NCBI RefSeq assembly: GCF_002754245.1
Contig: NZ_PEEX01000001.1
Location: 4,568,001-4,632,000 of the forward strand
Reading direction: 5' to 3'
Origin: Chryseobacterium sp. 52
GTDB taxonomy: Bacteria > Bacteroidota > Bacteroidia > Flavobacteriales > Weeksellaceae
Length of the DNA stretch: 64,000 nucleotides
The position numbers were made by a program, and so were the translations under genes. Positions within the stretch are counted from its first letter, which is position 1; every line of letters begins with the position of its first letter. The notes under the pieces are model-generated. The model was not told the DNA's origin and searched no databases. It saw only the letters and a program-made list of their open reading frames with translations. Below, piece after piece: positions 8,769-17,748 of the stretch.

Positions 8769-8932
8769 AATTCAGAGCCCATAATGAATGGACAGTGGAT
8801 CTCGGTATTAACGACCGTAATCAACTTGTTCAATATGGCAGAAATATCAACGTGGAAGCCGGGACTTACGATATCATTTTCGATACGACGAATCCGGTAC
8901 GCCCGACTTACCAATTGATTAAAAAGAAATAA
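8750..8932 (+). pseudogene. C-terminal remnant of a SusE/SusF-type starch-binding lipoprotein
   Basis: In the +1 frame relative to the hydrolase stump, about 60 codons read as the end of a SusE/SusF-like outer-membrane protein: GKIKFRAHNEWTVDLG, then a GRNINVEAGTYDIIFD-type strand and a terminal YQLIKKK before TAA. This is the typical closing carbohydrate-binding Ig-like domain of that family. There is no start codon or upstream domain. The junction with the hydrolase stump lies at about 8745-8765, and the two frames overlap there. Confidence 0.7.
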
Positions 8933-8945
8933 ATTAATCCTTAAA

Positions 8946-9458
8946 TTAATTCACATTTCCCATATAGAAAAGTCCAAGACATTTCTGATTTTCTTCAATA
9001 GTCAGAGATTCTTTAAGATGATTTACAATCGCCGGAGAGCTCCAGTAGCAACCGACTTCGTTTGCCGTACAAGTAAGATACATATTCTGAACCGCCATTG
9101 AAACAGCAGCAATTTCTTCCCATTCAGGAACCATTCCGCTGAAATTAACGACAATTGAAATTACGGCATTGGCTTTATTGATTTTGAAGCCAATATCCTG
9201 ATATTTTTTCTCCAGAAAAGTCTGTTCAGATTGTGTGGATTTATAAATGGTCTGCATTTCCAAGGCTAGTTTTGCTTTTTCTTCTCCTTTGAATACTTTA
9301 AAACGCCAGGGCTTTGTCCGTTTATGATTGGGAGCTAATGTTGCAGAGTGTACAATTTCATCTATAATTTCCTGAGAGAGTTCGCTGTCAGAATAGTCCT
9401 TTGGAAAGATACTCCTTCTCTGCTCTATGATTTCTTTTAAAATTTCCGCTTTATTCAT
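8946..9458 (-). CDS. Nitroreductase family protein
   Basis: A 170-residue FMN-dependent oxidoreductase. Family features are EQRRSIFPKDYSD near the N terminus (FMN phosphate contacts RR-S), APNHKRTKPWRFKVF (the APS..NxQPWrF counterpart), AAVSMAVQNMYLTCTANEVGCYWSS, and a short C terminus ending MGNVN, where longer relatives continue with xG.P. It may reduce nitro, quinone or other electrophiles; no substrate can be given. The ATG lies four bases after a perfect TAAATTTG on the same strand, so the mRNA may be leaderless. Confidence 0.88.
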   Translation of the reverse strand: MNKAEILKEIIEQRRSIFPKDYSDSELSQEIIDEIVHSATLAPNHKRTKPWRFKVFKGEEKAKLALEMQTIYKSTQSEQTFLEKKYQDIGFKINKANAVISIVVNFSGMVPEWEEIAAVSMAVQNMYLTCTANEVGCYWSSPAIVNHLKESLTIEENQKCLGLFYMGNVN

Positions 9459-9462
9459 ACTG

Positions 9463-9470
9463 CAAATTTA
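9463..9470 (-). promoter_or_regulatory. Promoter -7 element abutting the nitroreductase start
   Basis: Read on the minus strand as TAAATTTG-CAGT-ATG. Transcription start in this promoter class normally falls about five bases after the TTTG, which is the A of the start codon. Confidence 0.55.
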
Positions 9471-9499
9471 CAATATGTAATTGAATGCATTACATTGAT

Positions 9500-10138
9500 T
9501 TAAGGCTGATTTTTCAACAATACACTGCGATTTTTATATGCTTTATAATGAGTCACTAAGAATGTAACGACGACCACAATCACCAACGCTATCGAAATCC
9601 ATTGATGTAAACCTTTCTGCATTGATCCCGGCAGAGACAATCCCATAAGGCAAACCGTATAAATAATCCCTGCATTGATCCATAAACGGCTTGGATCCGG
9701 ATAAGCTTTCACCAGCACAGATTGGTTATATCCAAGAATTGGCATCAGTTTATGATGGTCCCAGATTAACAGTACAATCACCGCTATCATCATCAAAGAA
9801 GTGATTATCCACGTTCCGGTAAAGGACAAACTGATGGTAATAATCCAAATATTACTCAATATGGCTAAAAACATAAGAGCTCCCAAAAGTGCATACCGCT
9901 GTGTCATGAGCAAAATTCCCGCAACAATCTGGGAAAATCCCAGAAAGTTCCAGTAAAATCCCGTATGATACATTGCTTCAAAGAAATATCCTATTGGGGT
10001 ATCTGTTGAAAGAACGGTAAACCTATTCCCCATTAATTTTGTCAGGCCGGAAGGGAAAAATGCAAATCCCACGAGATATCTTAAGTGAATAATAACCCAC
10101 TGATTAAATCTGTTTGTTCGTCGCTTTTCAAATGTCAT
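9500..10138 (-). CDS. DoxX-like integral membrane protein
   Basis: A 212-residue protein with about six hydrophobic segments. The first, with RYLVGFAFFPSGLTKLMG, matches the DoxX opening (R..lG..f..sG..Kl.g). The next, FLGFSQIVAGILLMTQRYALLGAL, matches the G..e...G..Ll.....g.l..... block. DoxX proteins are linked to quinone-dependent or redox stress functions in other bacteria, but the role here is unknown. It lies directly upstream of the nitroreductase on the same strand (about 40 bases), so a shared redox role is possible. Confidence 0.7.
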   Translation of the reverse strand: MTFEKRRTNRFNQWVIIHLRYLVGFAFFPSGLTKLMGNRFTVLSTDTPIGYFFEAMYHTGFYWNFLGFSQIVAGILLMTQRYALLGALMFLAILSNIWIITISLSFTGTWIITSLMMIAVIVLLIWDHHKLMPILGYNQSVLVKAYPDPSRLWINAGIIYTVCLMGLSLPGSMQKGLHQWISIALVIVVVVTFLVTHYKAYKNRSVLLKNQP

Positions 10139-10255
10139 GCTGCAGGATAATAGAGTTTGAGATGTGTTGATCTATATAAGACTAATAACTTTTGACACCA
10201 TTGAATCAAAAGGTTTAAAAAGTATAACGTTTGATATTGAGTTCCTGTTCTTTTC

Positions 10256-10705
10256 TCAAATCACCTCCACAATCTCCTGGTGGATATTATTCAAGGTGAA
10301 AGCGTCTCCTGATTTCATGCCCATCATCTTTTTAGCCATCGGGCTTTCCGGAGAAATAGCATAAAACCGGTCTCTTTCAAAAAAGAATTCTCCTAATGAA
10401 ACTGAAATATAGAACCGGGCTTTATTGGTGATCACCAAAGACCCGAGCTGTATTTTTTCTGTGGAAGTATTCAGAACTTTTGACATATTTCTTTTAAGAT
10501 CATTCAAAGCTCCCAACTGACGCTGCATCTGGTAAATTTCCTCCTGCATTTCCTCTCTCATACTGTCATACTTCGGAGTCTTTTTAATATCCCGACTTGC
10601 TTCCAGAGTAAATTCAATGAAGTTTTTAAGTTTTTCTATTTTCTCCTCAATTACTGTTTTAACAAATTCTCTTATCTCACTTTTCACAAATACGATCTTC
10701 TCCAT
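10256..10705 (-). CDS. GreA/GreB-like elongation factor family protein
   Basis: A 149-residue protein. Residues ~15-85 are charged and helical, as in the coiled-coil finger of Gre factors. Residues ~88-149 look like the C-terminal FKBP-like Gre domain: LGSLVITNKARFYISVSLG, then the signature SPESPMAKKMMGMKSGD and a final beta strand. Gre factors rescue backtracked RNA polymerase through acidic residues at the finger tip. The finger here is shorter and less clearly acidic at its tip, so it may be a GreA-like regulator rather than the main cleavage factor. Confidence 0.75.
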   Translation of the reverse strand: MEKIVFVKSEIREFVKTVIEEKIEKLKNFIEFTLEASRDIKKTPKYDSMREEMQEEIYQMQRQLGALNDLKRNMSKVLNTSTEKIQLGSLVITNKARFYISVSLGEFFFERDRFYAISPESPMAKKMMGMKSGDAFTLNNIHQEIVEVI

Positions 10706-10780
10706 GAATCTAATCTTTACATAAAGATAATAATTTTTTAAAATAATAATTGATATTTTCGTTCTCTATAAAATCAACCC

Positions 10781-12076
10781 ATGATTCACGAAATGTATTT
10801 TTCAGAAGAGCAAATCAAAACCAGAAAAGAACAGGTTTCTTCTCTGTGGAACACTGTACTGAAAACCAACGAAGCAGTTCTGATCTATTCAGGAGAACCT
10901 ATACAAAAACCGGGAGGACTTGATTCTACCTATCCTTTTCTGCCCCATCCTGCTTATTTCTGGCTTACCTTACGAAGACGTGAAACAGAAGTACTATTGT
11001 ACAGCAAAGATCTGGGCTGGATAGAATTTCACAAAGAAATTTCTAATGAAGAGATTTTCTGGGAGGGAGAAAAGAATGACATTTTGGTTTCATCACCCGG
11101 AAAAAATATCAAAAGTTTGGAAAGTTTTCTGGAAAATCAGCATTTTTCAAGAATTTTCCATTTGGGACAGGCTAAAGATTCTTCTCCTGAGGCTTTTGAA
11201 CTGAGGACATTATTAGATAAAACAAGGAGAAAAAAAGATGCAAAGGAGGTCAGCTTTATCAGACATATTGCAGAAATAGCCAATGCGGGATATCAGACCA
11301 TCACTTCTGTTCTAAGACCGGGAATCACGGAAAGAGAACTTCAGATTGCTTATGAGTCTGAAATTTTCAGAAAAGGAGCTCATACGGTTCCTTACGAATC
11401 TATTGTGGGAAGCGGAAGGAATTCTGCACTCCTTCATGCATTGCCTTCCCAAAAGATCATTCAGGAAAATGAATTTGTTTTGGTAGATGCAGGAGCCGAT
11501 GTTTTCGATTATTGTGTAGATGTTACCCGAACATTTTATTCTTCGGGAGAAATGTCTTCCCGGCACAAAGACCTTTATTCCATCGTCCTGAAAGCTTATC
11601 ATGAATGCGTGGTTATGTCAAAAGCAGGGATCTTCTGGAGAGATGTTCATATCCATTCAGCCCAGGTTATTACAGAAGGACTTTTAGAGCTTGGTATTTT
11701 AAAAGGCAATCTCAGTGATCTGATGGAGAAGGAAATTATTTCTCTTTTCTATTCTCACGGCGTGGGACACCTTGTAGGATTAAGAGTTCGCGATACTGGG
11801 CAGGAGGAAAATACAAATCCGAAAACGTATTTAGGAGCCCGGCTGCGGGTAGATCTGGAACTGGAAGAAAATCATCTTATCACCGTAGAACCCGGCTGTT
11901 ATTTTATGCCTGCCATTCTTGAAAGTGCCTATGAGCAAAAGAAATTTAATGATGATATCAATTGGACAGAACTAAAAAAATGGTACGATATCGGTGGCGT
12001 GCGTATTGAAGACAATATCCTCATCAAGAAAGAAGGCAATGAGAACCTGACTAACTGTATTGACAAGACAGAATAA
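10781..12076 (+). CDS. Xaa-Pro aminopeptidase (M24B family)
   Basis: A 431-residue cytoplasmic metallopeptidase that removes an N-terminal residue preceding proline. Residues ~1-170 form the aminopeptidase P N-terminal domain. The pita-bread catalytic domain follows, with the five metal ligands visible: D236 and D247 in the D-A-G-x8-D-x-T-R block, His in HGVGHLVG, Glu in VEPGCYF, and Glu in VRIEDNIL. Length fits the family. It is transcribed alone, divergently from the Gre-like gene, and ends at a bidirectional terminator. Confidence 0.93.
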   Translation: MIHEMYFSEEQIKTRKEQVSSLWNTVLKTNEAVLIYSGEPIQKPGGLDSTYPFLPHPAYFWLTLRRRETEVLLYSKDLGWIEFHKEISNEEIFWEGEKNDILVSSPGKNIKSLESFLENQHFSRIFHLGQAKDSSPEAFELRTLLDKTRRKKDAKEVSFIRHIAEIANAGYQTITSVLRPGITERELQIAYESEIFRKGAHTVPYESIVGSGRNSALLHALPSQKIIQENEFVLVDAGADVFDYCVDVTRTFYSSGEMSSRHKDLYSIVLKAYHECVVMSKAGIFWRDVHIHSAQVITEGLLELGILKGNLSDLMEKEIISLFYSHGVGHLVGLRVRDTGQEENTNPKTYLGARLRVDLELEENHLITVEPGCYFMPAILESAYEQKKFNDDINWTELKKWYDIGGVRIEDNILIKKEGNENLTNCIDKTE

Positions 12077-12107
12077 CCGCACAATTAATAAAACTTAGAA
12101 AATAAAC

Positions 12108-12131
12108 AAGCCTTGTACTTCTACAAGGCTT
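12108..12131. terminator. Bidirectional intrinsic terminator
   Basis: A perfect 10-bp stem, AAGCCTTGTA-CTTC-TACAAGGCTT, is followed by a T run on the plus strand and A-rich sequence on the other side. It lies between the convergent aminopeptidase and SRPBCC genes. Confidence 0.85.
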
Positions 12132-12137
12132 AATTTT

Positions 12138-12668
12138 TTACTTTTCAGCAAGCTTCTTAAGATCTCCCAGCCCCTGATCGAACATGGTATTCATATTTCT
12201 GTCCACCATAGGTTTCATAATCTTCATCATAGGGTTCAGTTCATTATCTATTGACCAGGTAACTTTTGTTCCGCTTCCTTCAGGGGTTAAAATAAAATTG
12301 GCTACGGCATCGCCTTCAAAAGGTTCGATAAAGTGCAGCTTGGTGACTAATTTTTCATTAGGAACCATTTCGGCAACAGACTGTTCGCCCTCTCCTACTT
12401 TATCATTGCCTTTCCAGTGGTAAGAATCTCCTACTTTATCACCGGCTCCTGAATAGGTGATCACAATATCTTTATCAGCTTTGGAAAAAGGATCCCAAAC
12501 GTTATATTCCTTTAACGAGCCTACGTGCTGCCATACTTTATCTTTCGGAGCATTGATCACCACTGATTTTTCAAAATGATTTTTTTTACTGAAAGCCAGT
12601 ATTGCAATCACAGCGTATACTACAAATAAAAGGAGAATTCCGCCAATAATTTTTAAGAGTGTTTTCAT
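12138..12668 (-). CDS. SRPBCC (polyketide cyclase/START-like) family protein with membrane anchor
   Basis: A 176-residue protein with one N-terminal hydrophobic segment (residues ~5-27). A START-fold domain follows (KSVVINAPKDKVWQHV, YNVWDPFS, GTKVTWSID), the usual SRPBCC pattern of a hydrophobic ligand-binding cavity. The ligand is unknown. The C-terminal GLGDLKKLAEK matches the closing helix of this subfamily. It is a single gene facing the aminopeptidase across a shared terminator. Confidence 0.82.
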   Translation of the reverse strand: MKTLLKIIGGILLLFVVYAVIAILAFSKKNHFEKSVVINAPKDKVWQHVGSLKEYNVWDPFSKADKDIVITYSGAGDKVGDSYHWKGNDKVGEGEQSVAEMVPNEKLVTKLHFIEPFEGDAVANFILTPEGSGTKVTWSIDNELNPMMKIMKPMVDRNMNTMFDQGLGDLKKLAEK

Positions 12669-12922
12669 AGTTTTGATATTTTGAGTTATTTGTTTCTGTT
12701 TTTCACCCTAAAAGCCTGAGATGCATATTAGCATAAGTGCTCAGCCTTTCGTGGTTTCTGTTTTCAAAATTAGTCATTCCACCCTCGTCGCCTCTTTTCA
12801 TATGACAAGATTATTAAAGATAAAGCATTTTTGTCACATCCTGATATCCGGGCATTATTTTTGAGTATTTCAGGTGTGATTCCCAATGAATCATTAAATT
12901 TACCTTACCTAAAAATCGAAAA

Positions 12923-14941
12923 ATGAATATTTTAACAGAGAAATTTACCACACCATATCACTCGGCACCTTTCAACAGTATTAAAAATGAAGATTTCCTT
13001 CCTGCATTCCAGGAACTGATCAAAAAATCTGAAAATGAAATTAACGATATTGTCAGTAATTCTGATAGTCCCACTTTTGAGAATGTCATTGAAGCATTAG
13101 CTTATTCGGGAGAACAGCTGGATATGGTTTCCAGTATTTTTTTCAATTTAAATTCTGCAGAAACCAGTGATGAAATTCAAAAGATTGCTCAGGAAGTATC
13201 CCCTCTTTTAACTGAATATTCTTCAAAACTCTCTCAAAACGAAGCCCTTTTCAGTAAGATCAAAAAAGTTTACGACGAGAAAGGAAAATATACACTCAAT
13301 GAAGAGCAGCAAATGCTTTTGAATGAGACCTATAAAGGTTTTGTGAGAAGCGGTGCCCTTCTGAATGAAGAGGATAAAGAAAAACTGCAGAAGATCAATA
13401 TGGATCTGTCATTAAAATCACTGCAGTTTGGCCAGAATGTTTTAGGATCTACCAATGCTTATTTTAAACATCTTACAAATAAAGACGATCTGGCAGGAAT
13501 TCCTGAGGCTATTCTTGATCAATATGCTGAGGAAGCCAAAGAAAGAGAGCTGGAAGGCTGGGTGGTTACTCTGCAGTATCCAAGCTATATTCCGTTTATG
13601 ACTTATGCTGAAAACCGTGAGCTGAGAAAAGAAATGGCTCTGGCTAATGGCAAAAAATCTTTTGATGGAGGCGAATTTGACAATCAGGAATTGATTAAAG
13701 AACTTCTACAGTTAAAACAGCAGAAAGCGGAATTATTAGGCTATCAGAATTATGCAGATTATGTGCTGGAAGAAAGAATGGCAAAATCTCCGGTGAAAGT
13801 TTTTGAATTTTTGAATGAACTTTTAACGAAGGCGAAACCTTATGCCAGTCAGGAAACCGAAGAATTAAAATCGTTGGCTAAAGCTGACGGAATAGATGAT
13901 TTTCAGAGCTATGACCATACTTTCTATGCTGAAAAACTCCGAAAGCAGAAATATGACTTTAATGATGAGGAACTGAAGCCTTATTTTCCATTGGATCAGG
14001 TACAGGATGCCGTTTTTGGTCTGGCAGGAAAACTTTTCGGGCTTCATTTTGAGGAAAGAAATGATATTCCAAAATACCATGAGGATGTAAAGGTATATGA
14101 AGTAACAGAAAATGGGGAGTATAAATCTCTTCTTTATGTAGATTATTTTCCAAGAAAAGGCAAAAGAGCCGGAGCATGGATGACCAGCTATAAAAATCAG
14201 TATCAACAGAATGGCGAAAATTCCCGTCCGCATATCTCGATTGTCTGTAATTTCAGCAAGCCAACAAAAGATACACCCAGCCTGCTGACTTTTCAGGAGG
14301 TGACTACTTTATTCCACGAATTTGGACATGCACTTCACGGAATGATGGCTAATACACAGTATCCAGGTCTTTCCGGAACTTCTGTAAAATGGGATTTTGT
14401 TGAATTACCCTCTCAGTTCTTAGAGAATTTCTGCTATGAGCCTGAGTTCCTAAAAACATTCGCCAAACATTATAAAACAGGAGAAGTGCTTCCTGATGAA
14501 AAAATTGAAAAGATCGAGCAATCCAAAAACTTCATGGAAGGTTACCAGACGATGAGACAGCTTGGCTTCGGACTTCTGGATATGAATTACCATACGAAAG
14601 TTGCAGAGCTGGAGAATGAAAGTGTAAAGGAGTTTGAAGATAAATATACCAAACAAACTCAGCTTTATCCTGTGAACCCTGAAACAGCAATGAGCCCTAG
14701 TTTCTCACATATCTTTCAGGGGGGATATTCTGCAGGCTATTATTCTTACAAATGGGCGGAAGTCCTGGATGCAGATGCTTTCCAGTATTTTAAAGAAACC
14801 GGAATCTTCAATCCTGAGACAGCTGCAAAATACAAAGTTCTTCTTTCTTCAGGGGGAACTAAAGACCCGATGGAATTGTATAAAAATTTCAGAGGGAGTG
14901 AACCCAAAGTGGAAAGTTTGTTGAAAAGAGCGTTTGGGTAA
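12923..14941 (+). CDS. M3 family oligopeptidase (peptidyl-dipeptidase Dcp/oligopeptidase A type)
   Basis: A 672-residue zinc metallopeptidase. The thermolysin-like motif HEFGH is at residues 465-469, in LFHEFGHALHGMM; the third zinc ligand Glu lies about 27 residues later in the FVELPSQFLENF block. The C-terminal SHIFQGGYSAGYYSYKW is the M3 substrate-binding motif. No signal peptide, so it probably degrades small peptides in the cytoplasm. Length and motifs fit Dcp or OpdA; the two cannot be separated here. It is transcribed alone and followed by a hairpin. Confidence 0.94.
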   Translation: MNILTEKFTTPYHSAPFNSIKNEDFLPAFQELIKKSENEINDIVSNSDSPTFENVIEALAYSGEQLDMVSSIFFNLNSAETSDEIQKIAQEVSPLLTEYSSKLSQNEALFSKIKKVYDEKGKYTLNEEQQMLLNETYKGFVRSGALLNEEDKEKLQKINMDLSLKSLQFGQNVLGSTNAYFKHLTNKDDLAGIPEAILDQYAEEAKERELEGWVVTLQYPSYIPFMTYAENRELRKEMALANGKKSFDGGEFDNQELIKELLQLKQQKAELLGYQNYADYVLEERMAKSPVKVFEFLNELLTKAKPYASQETEELKSLAKADGIDDFQSYDHTFYAEKLRKQKYDFNDEELKPYFPLDQVQDAVFGLAGKLFGLHFEERNDIPKYHEDVKVYEVTENGEYKSLLYVDYFPRKGKRAGAWMTSYKNQYQQNGENSRPHISIVCNFSKPTKDTPSLLTFQEVTTLFHEFGHALHGMMANTQYPGLSGTSVKWDFVELPSQFLENFCYEPEFLKTFAKHYKTGEVLPDEKIEKIEQSKNFMEGYQTMRQLGFGLLDMNYHTKVAELENESVKEFEDKYTKQTQLYPVNPETAMSPSFSHIFQGGYSAGYYSYKWAEVLDADAFQYFKETGIFNPETAAKYKVLLSSGGTKDPMELYKNFRGSEPKVESLLKRAFG

Positions 14942-15002
14942 AATGTCTTAATCATCCAATTCCAGAGGTTAAACTAATGGAATGATTTCAATAAATTAAT
15001 GA

Positions 15003-15028
15003 AATGAGCTGCTAATTGGCAGCTCATT
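15003..15028 (+). terminator. Hairpin after the M3 peptidase gene
   Basis: A perfect 10-bp stem, AATGAGCTGC-TAATTG-GCAGCTCATT, lies 61 bases after the M3 stop. The T run after it is weak (TTGTATTTA), so its termination strength is uncertain. Confidence 0.55.
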
Positions 15029-15138
15029 GTATTTAGAAAAGGTAAGAATATTTTTATCTGTTGAGTTGATTCAATCTTTATATTTAATTTAGCAATAAGG
15101 CTAACAGATATCCCGCAAATTAATAAAGTAAATAAAAA

Positions 15139-15435
15139 ATGGATAACTCAAGACTGTACGTAGACTTTAATGAACTTATTGACGATGATTTGGTTTTGCT
15201 TTCACAACAAGATATAAAATTGGACCACAAAGGAAATGAAATTACACTTTTTCTTGGGAAACAAATTAATGTTTATATGGACGATATAAATGAAAATGGT
15301 GTAGTTGATTATTTAGTTGCTTCCGGAACAGTAGAATTAAATAACACAGGCCTATTTCCGATCTGCAAATGGAATTTGAGAATAAACGCAAAAGGAATTC
15401 AACATGAAAGTGACCTAGAACAAAATGAAAAATAA
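15139..15435 (+). CDS. Small acidic protein, function unknown
   Basis: A 98-residue, strongly acidic, cytoplasmic protein. The fold appears beta-rich: LYVDFNELIDDDLVLLSQQD, ITLFLGKQINVYMDD, GTVELNNTGLF. The next gene begins 11 bases before its stop, so they form a coupled pair. Size, acidity and the Imm32-like gene that follows are typical of toxin-immunity clusters, but that is an inference from context; no immunity family was recognised. Confidence 0.6.
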   Translation: MDNSRLYVDFNELIDDDLVLLSQQDIKLDHKGNEITLFLGKQINVYMDDINENGVVDYLVASGTVELNNTGLFPICKWNLRINAKGIQHESDLEQNEK

Positions 15436-15811
15436 ACTACGTAAAATAATGATTGATGATTTTGAATATTTATATTCTGTTACTGACAAATATCATTTAG
15501 GAACTAACACCAATACCCTGACCGTAAAAGTGTTTTTAAACGGATATCAACAGACCCCTTTGATTATTAGTTTTTTAACTCTTGATCATTATTATATGGG
15601 ACAAATTTTAAAGTCAGGCATTACATTAACCAACAGAATAAAGAAAACAGAAGAAAACGTAAATATCAACGAACCAAAATATATACGAGAACTCATTTTA
15701 CTGGGACAAAAAAACGGATGGACAGGAACCCATAAAATAGAAAAACAGAATGGTCTGAATTATTTAACTGAATTAGGTTATGAAACAGATATTTTATTGC
15801 CCATTAATTAA
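15425..15811 (+). CDS. Small cytoplasmic protein, function unknown
   Basis: A 128-residue protein. The first ATG (15425) overlaps the upstream gene by 11 bases; an internal ATG at 15449 (MIDDFEYLYS) would also give a complete protein and aligns better with a domain start. The N-terminal half is beta-rich (NTLTVKVFLNGYQQTPLIISF). The C-terminal half is helical (KYIRELILLGQKNGW) and ends in YETDILLPI. It may belong to the same immunity-like cluster as its neighbours. No family was recognised. Confidence 0.6.
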   Translation: MKNKLRKIMIDDFEYLYSVTDKYHLGTNTNTLTVKVFLNGYQQTPLIISFLTLDHYYMGQILKSGITLTNRIKKTEENVNINEPKYIRELILLGQKNGWTGTHKIEKQNGLNYLTELGYETDILLPIN

Positions 15812-15883
15812 AACGGATTGATACCATGTGTAAATTTGGAAGTACTGTAAGTTGATACAGAACCTAATACAAGAGAAACCACA

Positions 15884-16225
15884 ATGAAATATAAGCAAAC
15901 AAAGGGGAACGAAATTGAAGGTCATTTAGATGTATTTATTTCAGGGAATGAAGACGGGAATGATGGCGAAATAAGTCAGTTAAACGAAATATTAATACAT
16001 GGAAATCCGGAAGGATTAAAATCACTTGCAAAATTACTCATAGAGATAGCCGATCTGAATCAAGACAATGCAGATGATAAACTCTTACCCATTGGAGCAA
16101 GAGAACATTATCATTTAAGACCTAATATTGAATTGTCTAAAAGTTCAGTTAATGTAATTATTGGAAGGCTGGACGCAAAAAGTACCGGGGAATTTTATAA
16201 TAGATATATTCCGAAAGATAACTGA
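15884..16225 (+). CDS. Imm32-like immunity protein
   Basis: A 113-residue protein with the features of the Imm32 family: HGNPEGLKSLAKLLIEIADL (family G-x-GL..LA..L), then LPIGAREHYHL and a C-terminal ELSKSSVNVIIGRLDAK block. Imm32 proteins neutralise polymorphic (often T6SS- or contact-delivered) toxins. No cognate toxin gene lies next to it, so it is either an orphan defence gene or what remains of a larger toxin locus. It follows the previous small gene by 72 bases on the same strand. Confidence 0.65.
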   Translation: MKYKQTKGNEIEGHLDVFISGNEDGNDGEISQLNEILIHGNPEGLKSLAKLLIEIADLNQDNADDKLLPIGAREHYHLRPNIELSKSSVNVIIGRLDAKSTGEFYNRYIPKDN

Positions 16226-16693
16226 AAAGTATATTTCAGGTTCAAGCAACATAATAACACATGAACTTCTCAGAATAAATGAATATAATGATGGATTTAG
16301 AAGAAATTAATCAAACTAAGATATTGGAACTATTAATTGACATGAAGTTTGTTATCACTCCGATTTTGATTCTAAAAAAATGGGGTTTCCTGTCGCTGAA
16401 CATAAATTTATCCTTGAAAACAAAACAATAATTTTCAAAATAAAACAAATTTTAATTGAACTCGAAAAAGACGGGATATTAGCAAAAAGAAAATCTAAAC
16501 AAGATTTCAAAGGAATTAAAGAAATTGGCTATGATTATATTCAATAAAAAAGTTTCAGATCATATTTTGTTTGCAAAAATGCAGAATTAACTGATACCAA
16601 AACTCTCCCGCTTTTTTAGCTGCATGTGCTTTTCAATTCCTCCTTTTTTTGTAATTTCCGTTTACTTAAAACCAAAACCATATTCACATCTTT
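16226..16693. other. Gap of 468 bases holding one decayed reading frame
   Basis: Apart from the candidate frameshifted gene at 16288-16547, no intact gene, tRNA or strong hairpin is visible. The flanks are AT-rich with scattered stops. Confidence 0.5.
16288..16547 (+). pseudogene. Possible frameshifted small gene
   Basis: A frame opens at 16288 with MMDLEEINQTKILELLID and is lost around 16350-16380. A different frame continues through MGFPVAEHKFILEN and KQILIELEKDGILAKRKS to a stop at 16545-16547. Joined, they give a charged helical protein of about 85 residues with protein-like composition in both halves, as expected after a single indel. No family was recognised, so the call rests on composition alone. 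Confidence 0.35.
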
Positions 16694-17731
16694 ATGAAGA
16701 AAATATTAGGGATTCTATTTACGTTAACATTAACAATTAATAACTTCAACGCACAAAAAACAAATTCTTCTCAAGACAGTATCCGCGTTTTTTATGACGA
16801 ACTATTTTCAGTAATGAAAAAGGGATATTTATACAAGGATAAAGTAAACTGGTTAGAGATAGAGCCCACTGTGCGGAAAAACCTAAATCAATATTCAAAT
16901 TTTCAAAGTTCTCTTAAAGAAGTAGCTCTTATTTTTGACTTTGCAAAAGCAAATCATTCCGGAGTTTATTACAAAAAAGCTAAATTTTCCGGCAATTTTG
17001 AAGGACCATCAAAAAATGATTTTAGTGAACAATGGGTGAAAAAATATTCAGCAAAGCCGGCTTTTGAAGCCACAGTACTGGATAATCAATATGGATATAT
17101 TTTAATGCCGGCTATCAGTTATGAAGGTATAAATAAAGAAAACATTCATAAAAGATCCCAGCCGATGTATGATGCCATTAATAAAATAAAAAATTCACAA
17201 GACATAAAAGGCTGGATCATTGATTTGCGATTTAATACAGGTGGAGATTGTGCTCCCATGCTTTTGGCTTTATATGACTTTCTGGGGGATAATGAGGTTT
17301 GGGGGACACTTGATATCAATAAAAAACAAAACAGCAGAATCAAATTATCAAAAGGCACGTACATAAACAATTCTAAAAAATTATCATATATACAGCCAAA
17401 AGGAGAGGTCCTTGACAAAACTAAAGTGGCCGTAATAACAAACTTAGCAACCGGAAGTTCAGGAGAAATAACGGCATTAGCCTTCAAAGGAAGAGAAAAT
17501 ACAATTTTTATTGGAGAAAAAACCAATGGAAAGACCACTTCCAATATGATCGTAGATTTACCTTTTGGGGCCTATATGACATTAACAATCGGTTACGACT
17601 GCGATAGAAATGGAAAATTCTATGAAAGTATACTGCCAGATGTTGAAATTATAAAGCAAGATAATTTTGATAACTTATCGTTAGACAAAAATATTCTGGA
17701 AGCCGTAAAATTCATTACAAATAAAGGCTAA
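16694..17731 (+). CDS. S41 family peptidase (C-terminal processing protease-like)
   Basis: A 345-residue exported protein with a signal peptide (FTLTLTINNFNAQ). Residues ~30-150 form a helical N-terminal domain. The tail-specific protease core follows: GWIIDLRFNTGGDCAPML is the conserved D-L-R-x-N-x-GG strand, and GSSGEITALAF holds the nucleophilic Ser. FIGEKTNGKTTSN supplies a Lys and the G-x-T-x-G-like turn. YILMPAIS matches the strand before the core. No PDZ domain is obvious. S41 enzymes cleave C-terminal tails of envelope proteins; the substrate is unknown. Neighbours on both sides are broken genes. Confidence 0.85.
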   Translation: MKKILGILFTLTLTINNFNAQKTNSSQDSIRVFYDELFSVMKKGYLYKDKVNWLEIEPTVRKNLNQYSNFQSSLKEVALIFDFAKANHSGVYYKKAKFSGNFEGPSKNDFSEQWVKKYSAKPAFEATVLDNQYGYILMPAISYEGINKENIHKRSQPMYDAINKIKNSQDIKGWIIDLRFNTGGDCAPMLLALYDFLGDNEVWGTLDINKKQNSRIKLSKGTYINNSKKLSYIQPKGEVLDKTKVAVITNLATGSSGEITALAFKGRENTIFIGEKTNGKTTSNMIVDLPFGAYMTLTIGYDCDRNGKFYESILPDVEIIKQDNFDNLSLDKNILEAVKFITNKG

Positions 17732-17748
17732 TTATTTCCAAAATATAA

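Noticed and set aside
10164..10364. 66-codon plus-strand frame overlapping the Gre-like gene
   Set aside because: It runs antisense over the C-terminal codons of the real gene and lacks protein-like composition.
17146..17544. 132-codon minus-strand frame over the S41 peptidase gene
   Set aside because: Shadow of the peptidase frame; no domain.
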